The notes under the pieces were generated by a model. It saw only the letters and a list, made by a program, of their open reading frames with translations, was not told the DNA's origin and made no database searches. This document shows, one piece after another, positions 1-7,288 of a stretch of DNA of 21,666 bases. The stretch comes from CAZBYL01 sp964522805 (lineage in GTDB: Bacteria > Synergistota > Synergistia > Synergistales > Synergistaceae): NCBI GenBank assembly GCA_964522805.1, contig CAZFWP010000019.1:1-21666 (forward strand). The letters are read 5' to 3'. The first letter of the stretch is position 1. The number at the start of each line of letters is the position of its first letter. The translations under genes were made by a program, and so were the position numbers.

Positions 1-1
1 A

Positions 2-1105
2 GCAGGGGAAAACGACCTGCTGCGTGACTTAACCTCCCTTGGCTTTACTGTGGTATCCATAAAAGAGGAGAGTATCAGATCGTTCTCTTTCTATAGCGGC
101 GGTAAGGCACGAATGCTGAAATTGGAAGAACAGCATCTTTTCTGCACCACACTTTGCTCATTTATGAGAAGCGGACTCTCGCTCACTGAAGTGCTCAAAC
201 TGCTCCAAAAACAAACGCGTGATAAATCTCTCAAGCCCGTCTTTACCCAACTGAGGGAATCGGTGGAGGGCGGACGCTCTTTGGCCTCCTCCATGCAGAC
301 ACTGGGCGTTTTTCGCCCCAGTCTGGTGGGCATGGTTGAGTCTGGGGAAAAATCGGCCTCTCTTTCTGATATTTTGGAAAAAGCTGCGGAACTGACACAT
401 AATGAAATTCAACTGCGGCGCAAAATTCAGTTTTTGCTGACATACCCCATTTTGATGCTGATTGTCGGGCTTGGTGTTGTGGTCTTTCTGCTCAGCTTTG
501 TCGTTCCCCGCCTTACAGAACTGGTAATAGAATCTGGGGCTGAGCTGCCCTTTGTTACCAAAATGCTCATATTTATCTCTGGCGTTGTAAAAATCGGTTT
601 TCTGCCGTTCATATCCGCAATACTGCTCTTCATATTCTGGTGCCGCCGCAACAACAAAAAGATTGAACTGCCGTTGTTTAAAGATGTCCGCGATAATATC
701 GCTTTCGCCATGATCTTCTCACAGACAGGAACTCTAATAAAGGCCGGAATACCTTTGGTGCAGGCACTTAAGCTCACAGCCCCCCTTGACCCGGTTGCGG
801 GACGCCTGATTGTGGTGGCAGAACATATACGCCAGGGTTACCGTTTCTCGCAGGGCTTGGAAAAAGAGGGTTCCTTTCCTGAAGAGATTGTTACCGTAGT
901 ACGAGTAGGAGAAAGCGGCGGCAGTCTTCCCGACTCGCTCAACCGCCTTGGAACCAATTGCTGGGACTACGCCCAGTCATCTATGCAGCGATGGGCTACA
1001 CTTGCAGAGCCAATGATTATACTGGTGATGGGGTTTCTTGTAGGTTTTGTGGTCATCGCCGTACTTTTGCCGATATTCGACCTCTCTACACTAGCTACAA
1101 GGTAA
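2..1105 (+). CDS. Type II secretion / type IV pilus inner-membrane platform protein, GspF/PilC family (5' partial)
   Basis: The reading frame is open to the left edge of the window, so the true start lies upstream; 367 codons are visible against about 400 usual for the family. GspF/PilC proteins form the inner-membrane platform that couples the cytoplasmic ATPase to pilus or pseudopilus assembly. The protein shows two related T2SSF domains, one beginning around the LEEQHLFCTTLCSFMRSG segment and a second in the C-terminal half (IAFAMIFSQTGTLIKAGIPL). Each is followed by hydrophobic helices: LTYPILMLIVGLGVVVFLL, a second near the middle, and a last one at the C terminus (EPMIILVMGFLVGFVVIAVL). 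The ESGEKSASLSDILEKAAE and VGESGGSLPDSLNRLG stretches match the family signature. No neighbouring secretion gene is visible because the operon continues off the left edge. A strong terminator follows. Whether it serves a type II secretion system or a type IV pilus cannot be told from this fragment. Confidence 0.93.
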   Translation, partial: AGENDLLRDLTSLGFTVVSIKEESIRSFSFYSGGKARMLKLEEQHLFCTTLCSFMRSGLSLTEVLKLLQKQTRDKSLKPVFTQLRESVEGGRSLASSMQTLGVFRPSLVGMVESGEKSASLSDILEKAAELTHNEIQLRRKIQFLLTYPILMLIVGLGVVVFLLSFVVPRLTELVIESGAELPFVTKMLIFISGVVKIGFLPFISAILLFIFWCRRNNKKIELPLFKDVRDNIAFAMIFSQTGTLIKAGIPLVQALKLTAPLDPVAGRLIVVAEHIRQGYRFSQGLEKEGSFPEEIVTVVRVGESGGSLPDSLNRLGTNCWDYAQSSMQRWATLAEPMIILVMGFLVGFVVIAVLLPIFDLSTLATR

Positions 1106-1148
1106 CATGCATTACATAAATTCAAGCAACCTTATAGAGAACGGCTTA

Positions 1149-1192
1149 TTATGCCATATCACATTTTCTGATATGGCATAATTCGTTTTTTT
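1149..1192 (+). terminator. Rho-independent terminator after the GspF/PilC gene
   Basis: A perfect 13-bp inverted repeat (1149-1161 with 1169-1181, arms TTATGCCATATCA / TGATATGGCATAA) has a 7-nt loop. A run of seven T (1186-1192) begins four bases past the stem. It separates the secretion gene from the glutamine synthetase gene. Confidence 0.85.
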
Positions 1193-1210
1193 GCCTAATA
1201 AAATATGCTC

Positions 1211-1239
1211 TTGTTATCAATTAACCAGCATGTTAAACT
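1211..1239 (+). promoter_or_regulatory. Probable sigma-70-type promoter of the glutamine synthetase gene
   Basis: A TTGTTA box (1211-1216), a 17-nt spacer and TAAACT (1234-1239) lie just after the upstream terminator. Each box matches the consensus at four of six bases. The site falls inside the longest possible reading frame of the glutamine synthetase, which argues for the start at 1277 and a short leader of about 30 nt. Confidence 0.4.
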
Positions 1240-1276
1240 AGCTAAAGAGCAAAAACTAAATATGGGGGTCTGGTAC

Positions 1277-2629
1277 ATGGAACTTCAGCGTTTCAATGGC
1301 AGAATTGAAGAAGCAGATTTTCTGAACTTTTTAATGGTAGACATCGCCCGAAACATTCGCAGTGTCTCACTTCCTCAAGCTTATGTAACAGAGAAGGTCC
1401 TCAAGGAAGGCATCGGATTTGATGCGTCTAACTATGGCTATGCTAAGGTTAACAACTCAGACATGGTAGCTATCCCTGATATGTCTACTGCTTTTTACGA
1501 GATCAGGGGTGAATACAAAATGCTGAACGTTTTATGTGATGTTGTCTCCACAGAACGTGAAACATTTGACCAATATCCCAGAAATGTAATCAGAAACACG
1601 CAGAAATTTCTCCGTGACCGTGGTATCGCCGACACAGCGAAGGTACTTGTGGAGTTGGAGTACTATGCCTTTGAAGACGTTGAATATTCAAGCGCACCGG
1701 ACCACGCAGGCTACAGAGTTGTTTCAAGCGAAGGTTTCGGCGGGGGCTATGAAAAAGCGCCTAGAGTTGACCCGCACAAAGCATACCACCGTATGCCTCC
1801 GGAAGATAAGTACATGGATTTCCGCAATGAAACTGTACACTTGATGGAAATTCTTGATATCCCAGTAAAATATCACCATCATGAAGTTGCTATTTCACAG
1901 CTTGAGATAGAGCTTGACTTTATGGATATTGCCAAGGCCGGAGACCAAGTATCACTTGCCAAATGGATAGTTAAGCAGGTCGCGGATGAAATGGGGCTGT
2001 GCGTCACCTTTATGCCCAAGCCACTCTACAAAATGCCCGGAAACGGCATGCATGTCCACCAGTTCCTGGAAAAAGACAATGCCTCTATATTCCCCGGCAC
2101 GGAACTTTTCAACCTCTCAAAAGAGGGACTGAGCTACACGGCAGGAATGCTTAGTCACAGTCTCACAGGCAGCCTTCTTGCTTTCGGCTGTCCCAGCACA
2201 AACAGTTTCCGACGTTTGGTGCACGGCTATGAAGCTCCTGTCAGTGCAACCTTCGCCAAGGGTTCTCGCGCAGCAGCCGTAAGAATTCCCGGATATGTAA
2301 AAAAAGAAGAAACTCGAGTCGAATACCGCACGGGTGATGCCTCTGCCAATACCTATTTCTTCCTTTCGGCAATGGTTCTTGCCGGAGCGGACGGAATCAT
2401 TAAAAACATGGATCCTGTGGCTTTGGGTTATCAAAGCCAGGACGCTAAAGCAGAACTGACCTTCCCGCTGAACCTTAACTTGGTCTTGGACGGGCTTGAA
2501 AAAGACCACGAATACCTTGATTGTGTATTCCCGCCCAAACTTATTGAGCTGTGGATCAAAGCAAAGAGAGCGGAAGCGGAATATGTCTACAATGCGCCTA
2601 CAGCGCAGGAATACGAACTTTACTTTTAG
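1277..2629 (+). CDS. glnA: Type I glutamine synthetase (glutamate-ammonia ligase)
   Basis: It makes glutamine from glutamate, ammonia and ATP in the cytoplasm. The chosen start gives 450 residues beginning MELQRFNGRIEEADF. Family motifs appear in order: the GFDAS...SDM segment, LELEYYAF with metal-ligand glutamates, HHHEVAISQLEIEL with two more, GNGMHVHQ with the conserved histidine, NSFRRL..GYEAP with the flap glutamate, and VEYRTGDASANTYFF. The usual NRS element before RIP is replaced by GSRAAAVRIP, keeping the arginine. The C-terminal adenylylation region of the enterobacterial enzyme is absent, so control by AMP transfer is unlikely. The start at 1277 is preferred because GGGGG lies 8 nt upstream and a promoter-like pair lies at 1211-1239; in-frame ATGs at 1262 and 1205 are alternatives without a good ribosome site. 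The gene is monocistronic, with terminators on both sides. Confidence 0.93.
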   Translation: MELQRFNGRIEEADFLNFLMVDIARNIRSVSLPQAYVTEKVLKEGIGFDASNYGYAKVNNSDMVAIPDMSTAFYEIRGEYKMLNVLCDVVSTERETFDQYPRNVIRNTQKFLRDRGIADTAKVLVELEYYAFEDVEYSSAPDHAGYRVVSSEGFGGGYEKAPRVDPHKAYHRMPPEDKYMDFRNETVHLMEILDIPVKYHHHEVAISQLEIELDFMDIAKAGDQVSLAKWIVKQVADEMGLCVTFMPKPLYKMPGNGMHVHQFLEKDNASIFPGTELFNLSKEGLSYTAGMLSHSLTGSLLAFGCPSTNSFRRLVHGYEAPVSATFAKGSRAAAVRIPGYVKKEETRVEYRTGDASANTYFFLSAMVLAGADGIIKNMDPVALGYQSQDAKAELTFPLNLNLVLDGLEKDHEYLDCVFPPKLIELWIKAKRAEAEYVYNAPTAQEYELYF

Positions 2630-2638
2630 GTAGCCGCT

Positions 2639-2711
2639 GCTTGTATGCACCGCACGCTTCACAGGCAGGCGGCGGCTGTTGCTTTGACGTGATATGTGTC
2701 TGCGTACAAGC
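2639..2711 (+). other. Structured spacer with long-range inverted repeat, function unknown
   Basis: After the glnA stop codon there is a G+C-richer stretch in which 2639-2649 (GCTTGTATGCA) can pair with 2701-2711 (TGCGTACAAGC) over 11 bp with one G-T pair, enclosing 51 nt. No open reading frame with a ribosome site is apparent here. It may be a structured 3' untranslated region or a chance repeat; no known RNA family is recognised. Confidence 0.25.
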
Positions 2712-2831
2712 AATTGTCTGCATGCACGTGATCGGCACATCTAGTCATTGGACGGTACGTTGGTTATTATTAGGGGCTTGACGCTTATGTTTCTTATATT
2801 AAAAAAGCTCCAGCGGCAAAGAGCATAAAAT

Positions 2832-2865
2832 AAAGAGGGCTTCGTCATCAGACGAAGCCCTCTTT
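2832..2865. terminator. Bidirectional terminator between glnA and the dipeptidase operon
   Basis: A perfect 15-bp stem (2832-2846 with 2851-2865) closes on the loop ATCA. The A-rich left arm and T-rich right arm give a T run on both strands. It lies between two convergent genes and can stop transcription from both sides: glnA on the plus strand and the five-gene operon on the minus strand. Confidence 0.85.
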
Positions 2866-2882
2866 TGTAATAGAGTTTTTAA

Positions 2883-4532
2883 CTACTTTTTGGGTTCAGC
2901 GTCGTTGTTGCCGAAGCCTACTTCTTTAAGCCACTCTGTCGGGTAGCCTACAGTGTTGGCCTTGCCGCTGTCTTCGACCACATAGCCGTCAGCGTACTTG
3001 CCGACTAGATGCCATGCGAGATCCCACCACTCCTTGTGAACCTTGTTGACATTATTATTGACATAGGATGTGATGAGGTTTGAAGCGTCTGCAGTCTTCT
3101 TGGCTTTATACATCTGCATGAAAGCCTTGTCGGTTGCAGGAAGTGTCTTAAAGAATCCGTTCTCAAGTTCGGCCTGCTTGGCGCGGATATCCTTAACCAT
3201 GTAGGAATGCTTAAGGTCTGCCCAGTTTGCTGCGAAGTTGAAAGCCCAGAAGGTGGAATCCTTGTTGAACTTGGCGCGGTCATAGATTGCCATTGATTTT
3301 GGCAATGATTTTGTGCCGGCGTAGATAGGCATGTAGACAGATGTGTGGGGCTGGTCGAAACCAAACCAAGTTACTGCGGCAATTTCTTCGGGCATGTTTG
3401 ATCTCACCTGTGAAACGATGCTGTATGAGCAGCGGAAGAGTGAGATTGGACGATCCCAGTCATTAGCCTTGCGGTTCTCGGGCTTCTGCTCTCTGCCTGT
3501 CGGATAGCGTGAAGGTGTGCCGAACGGACCTGCAGCAATTCCCTTTGTCAGGTCGAAACGTGTATCTTCAAGGTAGTCGCGGTTTACGCGCATAAGATCC
3601 TGTACTGTGAGAGGCTTATCAGGTTTCTGGAAGAGGGGATACTGCTCCTTGGCGTTGGGGTCGAGCTTCACGCTGGGGGTAAGCAGACCGTAGGCGCGCC
3701 ATTCACGGCGCTGCTGGTAGTAGGGTGAGCCATAGGGAGTGGGGTTGTAGATTTTGTGGAAGACAAATTTCTCTCCCTCTTTCCACCAGCCCATATCTTT
3801 GGCGAATTCTTTGATGTTTGAGGAATACATGAAGTTGGCTTTGTCGTTGAAGTCAATTTCGGCGATGCGTGAACGGTTTGATCCCATGGCGTACTTGTCA
3901 TCGGGAATACGTGTTGCCGCCCAGATAGCGCCGGGCTTTTTGCTCTCAGCGTTCCAGAGGGGGCCAGGGCCGGTGATTTCAAAGAGCCATACTTCGTCTT
4001 TGTCAGCGACGGCAAGGGCTTCGCCTCCGTCAGCATAACCGTATTTCTCTGCCAGCTCGCCCATGATTTTGATGACTTCGCGGGCAGTAGCTCCGCGCTG
4101 GAGTCCAAGAACTTCCAGCTGCTCAATCATCATCATTGCTGTAGGGCATTCGTTTTCGTCGCGTCCGCCCCATGTGTATTCGCCTATGACGACAGACTTT
4201 TCATTCATTACCGGGTAGCCGGCGTGGAAGTAGGTATATGTCTTGGGGGCCTGGGGAATCTCTCCTACTTTATCGAGAGGACGGTCGGGGCGTGTCTGGT
4301 AGCAAATGTTCTTGTAAATGGGTGTCATTGATCCCTTAGGATTCTCTTTGCCCGGTACCACTACCAGACGGTGGTCGTACCATCCGTCGCAGGTGTAGGA
4401 GACGAGCACTTCGCCGTTAGCAGTGGCTTTTTTGCCTGCCATGACGACTGTGCAGGCGTCAGCCTGGGCGGCAAATGCCGCCATGAAGAAAAACAGCGCT
4501 AGGAGCATGATTCTTTTGGAAACTGATTTCAT
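2883..4532 (-). CDS. Secreted C69-family dipeptidase (N-terminal cysteine hydrolase)
   Basis: A 549-residue exported peptidase of the U34/C69 family, which cuts dipeptides. Residues 1-26 form a signal peptide (basic start, hydrophobic core LLALFFFMAAFAAQ, cleavage site ADA). The next residue, Cys27 in CTVVMAGKKATANGEVL, is where the family's catalytic N-terminal nucleophile belongs, so signal peptide removal would also expose the active site. IWAATRIPDDKYAMGSNRSR and the SYTCDGWYDHR segment are typical of the family. It is the last gene of a minus-strand operon, 90 nt after the deacylase gene, and ends before the shared terminator at 2832-2865. The ribosome site AAGGAG lies 13 nt from the start codon, with a minimal AUG-UAA pair in between. 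The ADAC context is a poor lipobox, so a soluble periplasmic or secreted enzyme is favoured over a lipoprotein. Confidence 0.92.
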   Translation of the reverse strand: MKSVSKRIMLLALFFFMAAFAAQADACTVVMAGKKATANGEVLVSYTCDGWYDHRLVVVPGKENPKGSMTPIYKNICYQTRPDRPLDKVGEIPQAPKTYTYFHAGYPVMNEKSVVIGEYTWGGRDENECPTAMMMIEQLEVLGLQRGATAREVIKIMGELAEKYGYADGGEALAVADKDEVWLFEITGPGPLWNAESKKPGAIWAATRIPDDKYAMGSNRSRIAEIDFNDKANFMYSSNIKEFAKDMGWWKEGEKFVFHKIYNPTPYGSPYYQQRREWRAYGLLTPSVKLDPNAKEQYPLFQKPDKPLTVQDLMRVNRDYLEDTRFDLTKGIAAGPFGTPSRYPTGREQKPENRKANDWDRPISLFRCSYSIVSQVRSNMPEEIAAVTWFGFDQPHTSVYMPIYAGTKSLPKSMAIYDRAKFNKDSTFWAFNFAANWADLKHSYMVKDIRAKQAELENGFFKTLPATDKAFMQMYKAKKTADASNLITSYVNNNVNKVHKEWWDLAWHLVGKYADGYVVEDSGKANTVGYPTEWLKEVGFGNNDAEPKK

Positions 4533-4535
4533 GAC

Positions 4536-4541
4536 TTACAT
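4536..4541 (-). promoter_or_regulatory. Minimal AUG-UAA start-stop between ribosome site and dipeptidase start
   Basis: On the minus strand the leader reads AAGGAG TGTT ATG TAA GTC ATG. The first ATG lies 4 nt after the Shine-Dalgarno sequence, in frame with the real start 9 nt downstream, and is followed at once by a stop codon. Initiation here would give a one-codon product; whether it is used is unknown. Confidence 0.35.
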
Positions 4542-4584
4542 AACACTCCTTCTGAAAATATAATTGAAATAATGTAACAAAGTC

Positions 4585-4605
4585 ATGGGGAAGAGGAATC
4601 CCCAT
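4585..4605 (-). other. Small hairpin in the deacylase-dipeptidase gap
   Basis: A 7-bp stem (4585-4591 with 4599-4605, ATGGGGA / TCCCCAT) with a 7-nt loop sits in the only sizeable gap of the operon. No T run follows it on the minus strand, so it is not a good terminator; an RNA processing or stability element is possible. Confidence 0.3.
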
Positions 4606-4622
4606 TGCTTCACAAAGTGGTG

Positions 4623-5786
4623 TTAGTCAAAAGCCACCATATTTGAGGGTGCCTTTGCGGGGTCTTTAAAGAACACGCCCAGACCCTTTTCCTGAACTTC
4701 GGCATACTTAGGTACGTTATTGATAACTACTGCCTTGTCAGGGTGGAGCATAGAGAATACTTCGGTGCTTTTCAGAACGCTGGAGAGGTGACGTCCGACG
4801 CGCTGCTCGATGGGCCAGCCGTTTTCGTCTATCGGCGAATAGAGCAGTCCGTGTTTTCCTGCGGTAAGGACAAATTCGTCTTTGCCTGTCATAGCCAGCT
4901 TTTCATCGGTGATGCCACGGATACGGTCAAGATAGGGCTCTGCTACTTCGAAAAGAATCGAAATAGCACCGGTATGGTCTCCTACTTCACGGTGTGAAAG
5001 GCCGTGCAGGGCTTTTGGCGAGAACTCCATATTCAAAGGAACAGGGAACTCTTCCGCAGTTAGAGTCATTGAAGTCATAGCGGCGATCTCCTCGCCCTTC
5101 TCGTGTGTAACAACGGTGTTTATTACCGGGTATTCCAGCTCTGCTTCGTGAAGGTCAATAAAAAGATCAACTTTTTCCTTGTTAATCAGCTTGGTGTAGG
5201 CCGCACAGGTGCGTTCTACAAGAAGACCGTTGCTGCGTCCCGGCCAGGCGCGGTTAAGATTGCGAATATCCATGTAGGCCAGCATCTGTCTGCTGGGGTA
5301 GTGGATATATACTTCCGGATCCGGCCATGAATCAAGCTGGCTCGCTGAGCGGTCACCCATACGCCAGACCTTTTTGCCCCAGGGAGTCTTAATGCTGCAA
5401 TACTGAGCGTAAGCTTCTCCGTTGCGTGTCGTAAGCGAGGCGCTTCTGTTAGCGCGGTTAACGATTATCAAGCGTCCGGCGTCCAGTTTGACATTCTCCA
5501 GCAGCAGCGCAGTGCTGATGTTGGTAGCCGGTTCTTCCGGGTGGGTACTTCCGAGAACCATCACGGTTCCTCCCGGTTTTCCGCTGTCTACAATGTAAAT
5601 ATTGCTGTCGTTAGCGGTTCCGGCCATCTGCGGTTCGTAATCAGAAAGCTTTTTTACCGTTGTCTGTTCTCCGATTACTGAAGGTTCTTTAAAGTGACGC
5701 ATATTATAGAATTCAGATCCGGCAATGCTGCCGGCGGCAATAGCCACTATCAATGCGGCAATCTTAATCTTGTTTGTCATAGTCAT
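4623..5786 (-). CDS. Exported succinylglutamate desuccinylase/aspartoacylase-family (M14-like) metallo-deacylase
   Basis: A 387-residue zinc hydrolase of the AstE/AspA branch of the carboxypeptidase fold. Members remove acyl groups from N-acyl amino acids, and some cut peptides. An N-terminal hydrophobic segment (IKIAALIVAIAAGSIAG) after a lysine-containing start indicates export, either as a signal peptide or as an anchor. The zinc-site pattern is visible as GSTHPEEPAT (His and Glu about residues 82 and 85) and DLHEAE (third His near 213), with NLNRAWPG for substrate binding and LFEVAEP as the likely catalytic-glutamate region. The ATG at 5786 is chosen because TAGGTG lies 6 nt upstream; a GTG at 5795, directly after the preceding stop codon, is the alternative. 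Its place between transporter genes and a dipeptidase suggests it frees amino acids outside the cytoplasm for uptake. The exact substrate is unknown. Confidence 0.82.
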   Translation of the reverse strand: MTMTNKIKIAALIVAIAAGSIAGSEFYNMRHFKEPSVIGEQTTVKKLSDYEPQMAGTANDSNIYIVDSGKPGGTVMVLGSTHPEEPATNISTALLLENVKLDAGRLIIVNRANRSASLTTRNGEAYAQYCSIKTPWGKKVWRMGDRSASQLDSWPDPEVYIHYPSRQMLAYMDIRNLNRAWPGRSNGLLVERTCAAYTKLINKEKVDLFIDLHEAELEYPVINTVVTHEKGEEIAAMTSMTLTAEEFPVPLNMEFSPKALHGLSHREVGDHTGAISILFEVAEPYLDRIRGITDEKLAMTGKDEFVLTAGKHGLLYSPIDENGWPIEQRVGRHLSSVLKSTEVFSMLHPDKAVVINNVPKYAEVQEKGLGVFFKDPAKAPSNMVAFD

Positions 5787-5795
5787 CGTCGGCAC

Positions 5796-5960
5796 CTACT
5801 TTATGTGCAGAAGACGCAGTACAAAAGGAATTAATACGATGATATAAAGTATTGATTCCTGGGCGTTCTGTGTTTTATACGCATTCCAGCAGATTGCTAT
5901 TCCAAACAGAGCTGTAATGACGTAGTAGGAATATGTAATTAACTCATTTAACACTAGCAT
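5796..5960 (-). CDS. Small two-helix membrane protein, unknown function
   Basis: A 54-residue protein made almost entirely of two hydrophobic segments (ITYSYYVITALFGIAICW and ESILYIIVLIPFVLRLL) joined by a polar turn NAYKTQNAQ. The ATG at 5960 is preceded by a strong ribosome site, GGAGG with 7 nt spacing, placed exactly in the 17-nt gap after the permease stop codon. A longer frame reaching to 6029 would overlap the permease and lacks a site. No known family was recognised. Its position between a DctM-like permease and an exported deacylase invites comparison with the small membrane subunit (DctQ) of TRAP transporters, but that subunit usually has four helices, so this is only a positional analogy. 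Translation is probably coupled to both neighbours. Confidence 0.75.
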   Translation of the reverse strand: MLVLNELITYSYYVITALFGIAICWNAYKTQNAQESILYIIVLIPFVLRLLHIK

Positions 5961-5977
5961 CTTTATTCCTCCAGAGT

Positions 5978-7276
5978 CTACATGGCTAAGAACGACAGTT
6001 CCTTGCTGAAAACAAGGAAGAGCGTACATACTACCGCTATTGCGATAAAGGGAACCGCGCAGGCAGCCACGAACTCACGATAATATTTGCCTTTGTAGTT
6101 GAGCTCCATAACAGCGGCTCTGCCTACGACGGCGGTAGGCGGCAGACAGTCTCCCATGGGCCACAAGACTGACATAGCTGAAAGCGCGATAATCGGGTCA
6201 AGTCCTCTCATATTGAAAAGCATGATCAGAGGAACGCCGATAAGCGGTGCGACAGCATACTGCAAAAGGCCCTCGGATAGAGGAAGAATAAAGAACAGTG
6301 TCGCAAAAAGTGTTGTCAGCGGCAAGGTGACGATAAGCAGTGATATCAGTCCTCTTGCTCCGGTAAGCGCCATAACCTGATTGAGTGCGCCGACCACAAC
6401 CATGATGCCTACAAGCGGCAGGAGGTTGCGCACGGTTTCTGTCGCTACTTTGGTAATGTTCAGCTTGATCGGGCTGAGAGCTACCATGACAGTCGCGGAG
6501 ATAATAAAAATGAGCGGCAATCCCACCACGGGGAAGTTGAAGGGGAAGAGGCGTCCCGCCACAATTAATCCGCACAGCACGGCGAAGGGCAGAAACACAC
6601 GCGTCCAGTTCATCTTTGCCGGTGGTTCGGGCAGCAGTTCAAGAACTTGCTTTTCATCAATCGGAGCTCCGCCCCAAGCGAGGTAGAACATAGAAAATAC
6701 TGCGCCGAAGATGGAAAGCACTCCCAAAGGATAGGTAAATCCGACATAGGGCATGTTCGCTCCCGCGGCCGCCATCATTGCCCAGAGGTTTATCGGAGGG
6801 GCTGCGGCGCTCATGGCTGCGGTAATAAAAATAGCTGCTGTTCTATTTGTTTCGTTGACCCCCATTACAGCCAGCACAGTACCAACTAAGCCGCCGACTG
6901 TAAGTACTGTAGTAGCGCCAGAACCGGTGAGAGCCCCCGGGATAAGCATGACTAAAGTCAGCAGCAACAGGCATATCATACGGCGTTCTTTAAACGTGGC
7001 GACTATTTTTCTGACAATAAACGCTACTCCGCCGGACTCTTTGACGAGTGTCATAAAGAACGTTGCTGTAATAAAAATCAGACAAACATCAAAATAAGTG
7101 AACATTCCCTCCACGATGTGGCGTACAGGGAAAATTTCTCCCGAGTAAACCACACCGTGATAGAGAGCTGCGACGCATGCCGCAAAGAGCATCGAAAGCT
7201 CTGTTGTCAGCTTAAGCTTCGCAATCAGAAAGGCCACAATAATAATGGCCAGAATTGTATAGGCGTATACGAACAT
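5978..7276 (-). CDS. TRAP-DctM-like / ion-transporter superfamily large permease
   Basis: A 432-residue polytopic membrane protein with about eleven or twelve hydrophobic helices. The segment GALTGSGATTVLTVGG, followed by AAIFITAAMSAAAPPINLW, resembles the first scoop motif of DctM-type permeases, and WPMGDCLPPTAVVGRA in the C-terminal half resembles the second. This matches the inverted-repeat plan of the ion-transporter superfamily. Such carriers import organic acids or amino-acid-like anions using sodium or proton gradients. It starts 12 nt after the DUF6305-like gene and is followed 17 nt later by a two-helix protein, giving a layout like a TRAP system (exported protein, small subunit, large permease) without a recognisable DctP or DctQ. 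Substrate unknown; the neighbouring peptidases suggest amino acids, acyl groups or their derivatives. The ribosome site is weak, so translational coupling is likely. Confidence 0.8.
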   Translation of the reverse strand: MFVYAYTILAIIIVAFLIAKLKLTTELSMLFAACVAALYHGVVYSGEIFPVRHIVEGMFTYFDVCLIFITATFFMTLVKESGGVAFIVRKIVATFKERRMICLLLLTLVMLIPGALTGSGATTVLTVGGLVGTVLAVMGVNETNRTAAIFITAAMSAAAPPINLWAMMAAAGANMPYVGFTYPLGVLSIFGAVFSMFYLAWGGAPIDEKQVLELLPEPPAKMNWTRVFLPFAVLCGLIVAGRLFPFNFPVVGLPLIFIISATVMVALSPIKLNITKVATETVRNLLPLVGIMVVVGALNQVMALTGARGLISLLIVTLPLTTLFATLFFILPLSEGLLQYAVAPLIGVPLIMLFNMRGLDPIIALSAMSVLWPMGDCLPPTAVVGRAAVMELNYKGKYYREFVAACAVPFIAIAVVCTLFLVFSKELSFLAM

Positions 7277-7288
7277 AATACGCGCCTG

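Noticed and set aside
1106..1276. A T-box or other leader riboswitch before glnA
   Set aside because: Only one strong hairpin is present and it is a plain terminator for the upstream gene; no conserved T-box or aptamer sequence is seen.
2117..2740. A 207-codon open frame on the minus strand across the 3' end of glnA
   Set aside because: It lies antisense to the well-conserved glutamine synthetase, has no recognisable motif or ribosome site, and is rich in Arg, Ser and Cys as expected of a shadow frame.
3668..4126. A 152-codon minus-strand frame inside the dipeptidase gene
   Set aside because: It runs in another frame of a clearly conserved coding region, with a low-complexity Ser/Pro/Thr composition and no ribosome site.
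4450..4460. A lipoprotein signal at Cys27 of the dipeptidase
   Set aside because: ADAC is a poor lipobox and the cysteine is expected to be the catalytic nucleophile, which lipid attachment would interfere with.
6198..6575. A 125-codon alternative frame inside the permease gene
   Set aside because: Overlaps conserved transmembrane segments of the permease and shows no family resemblance.
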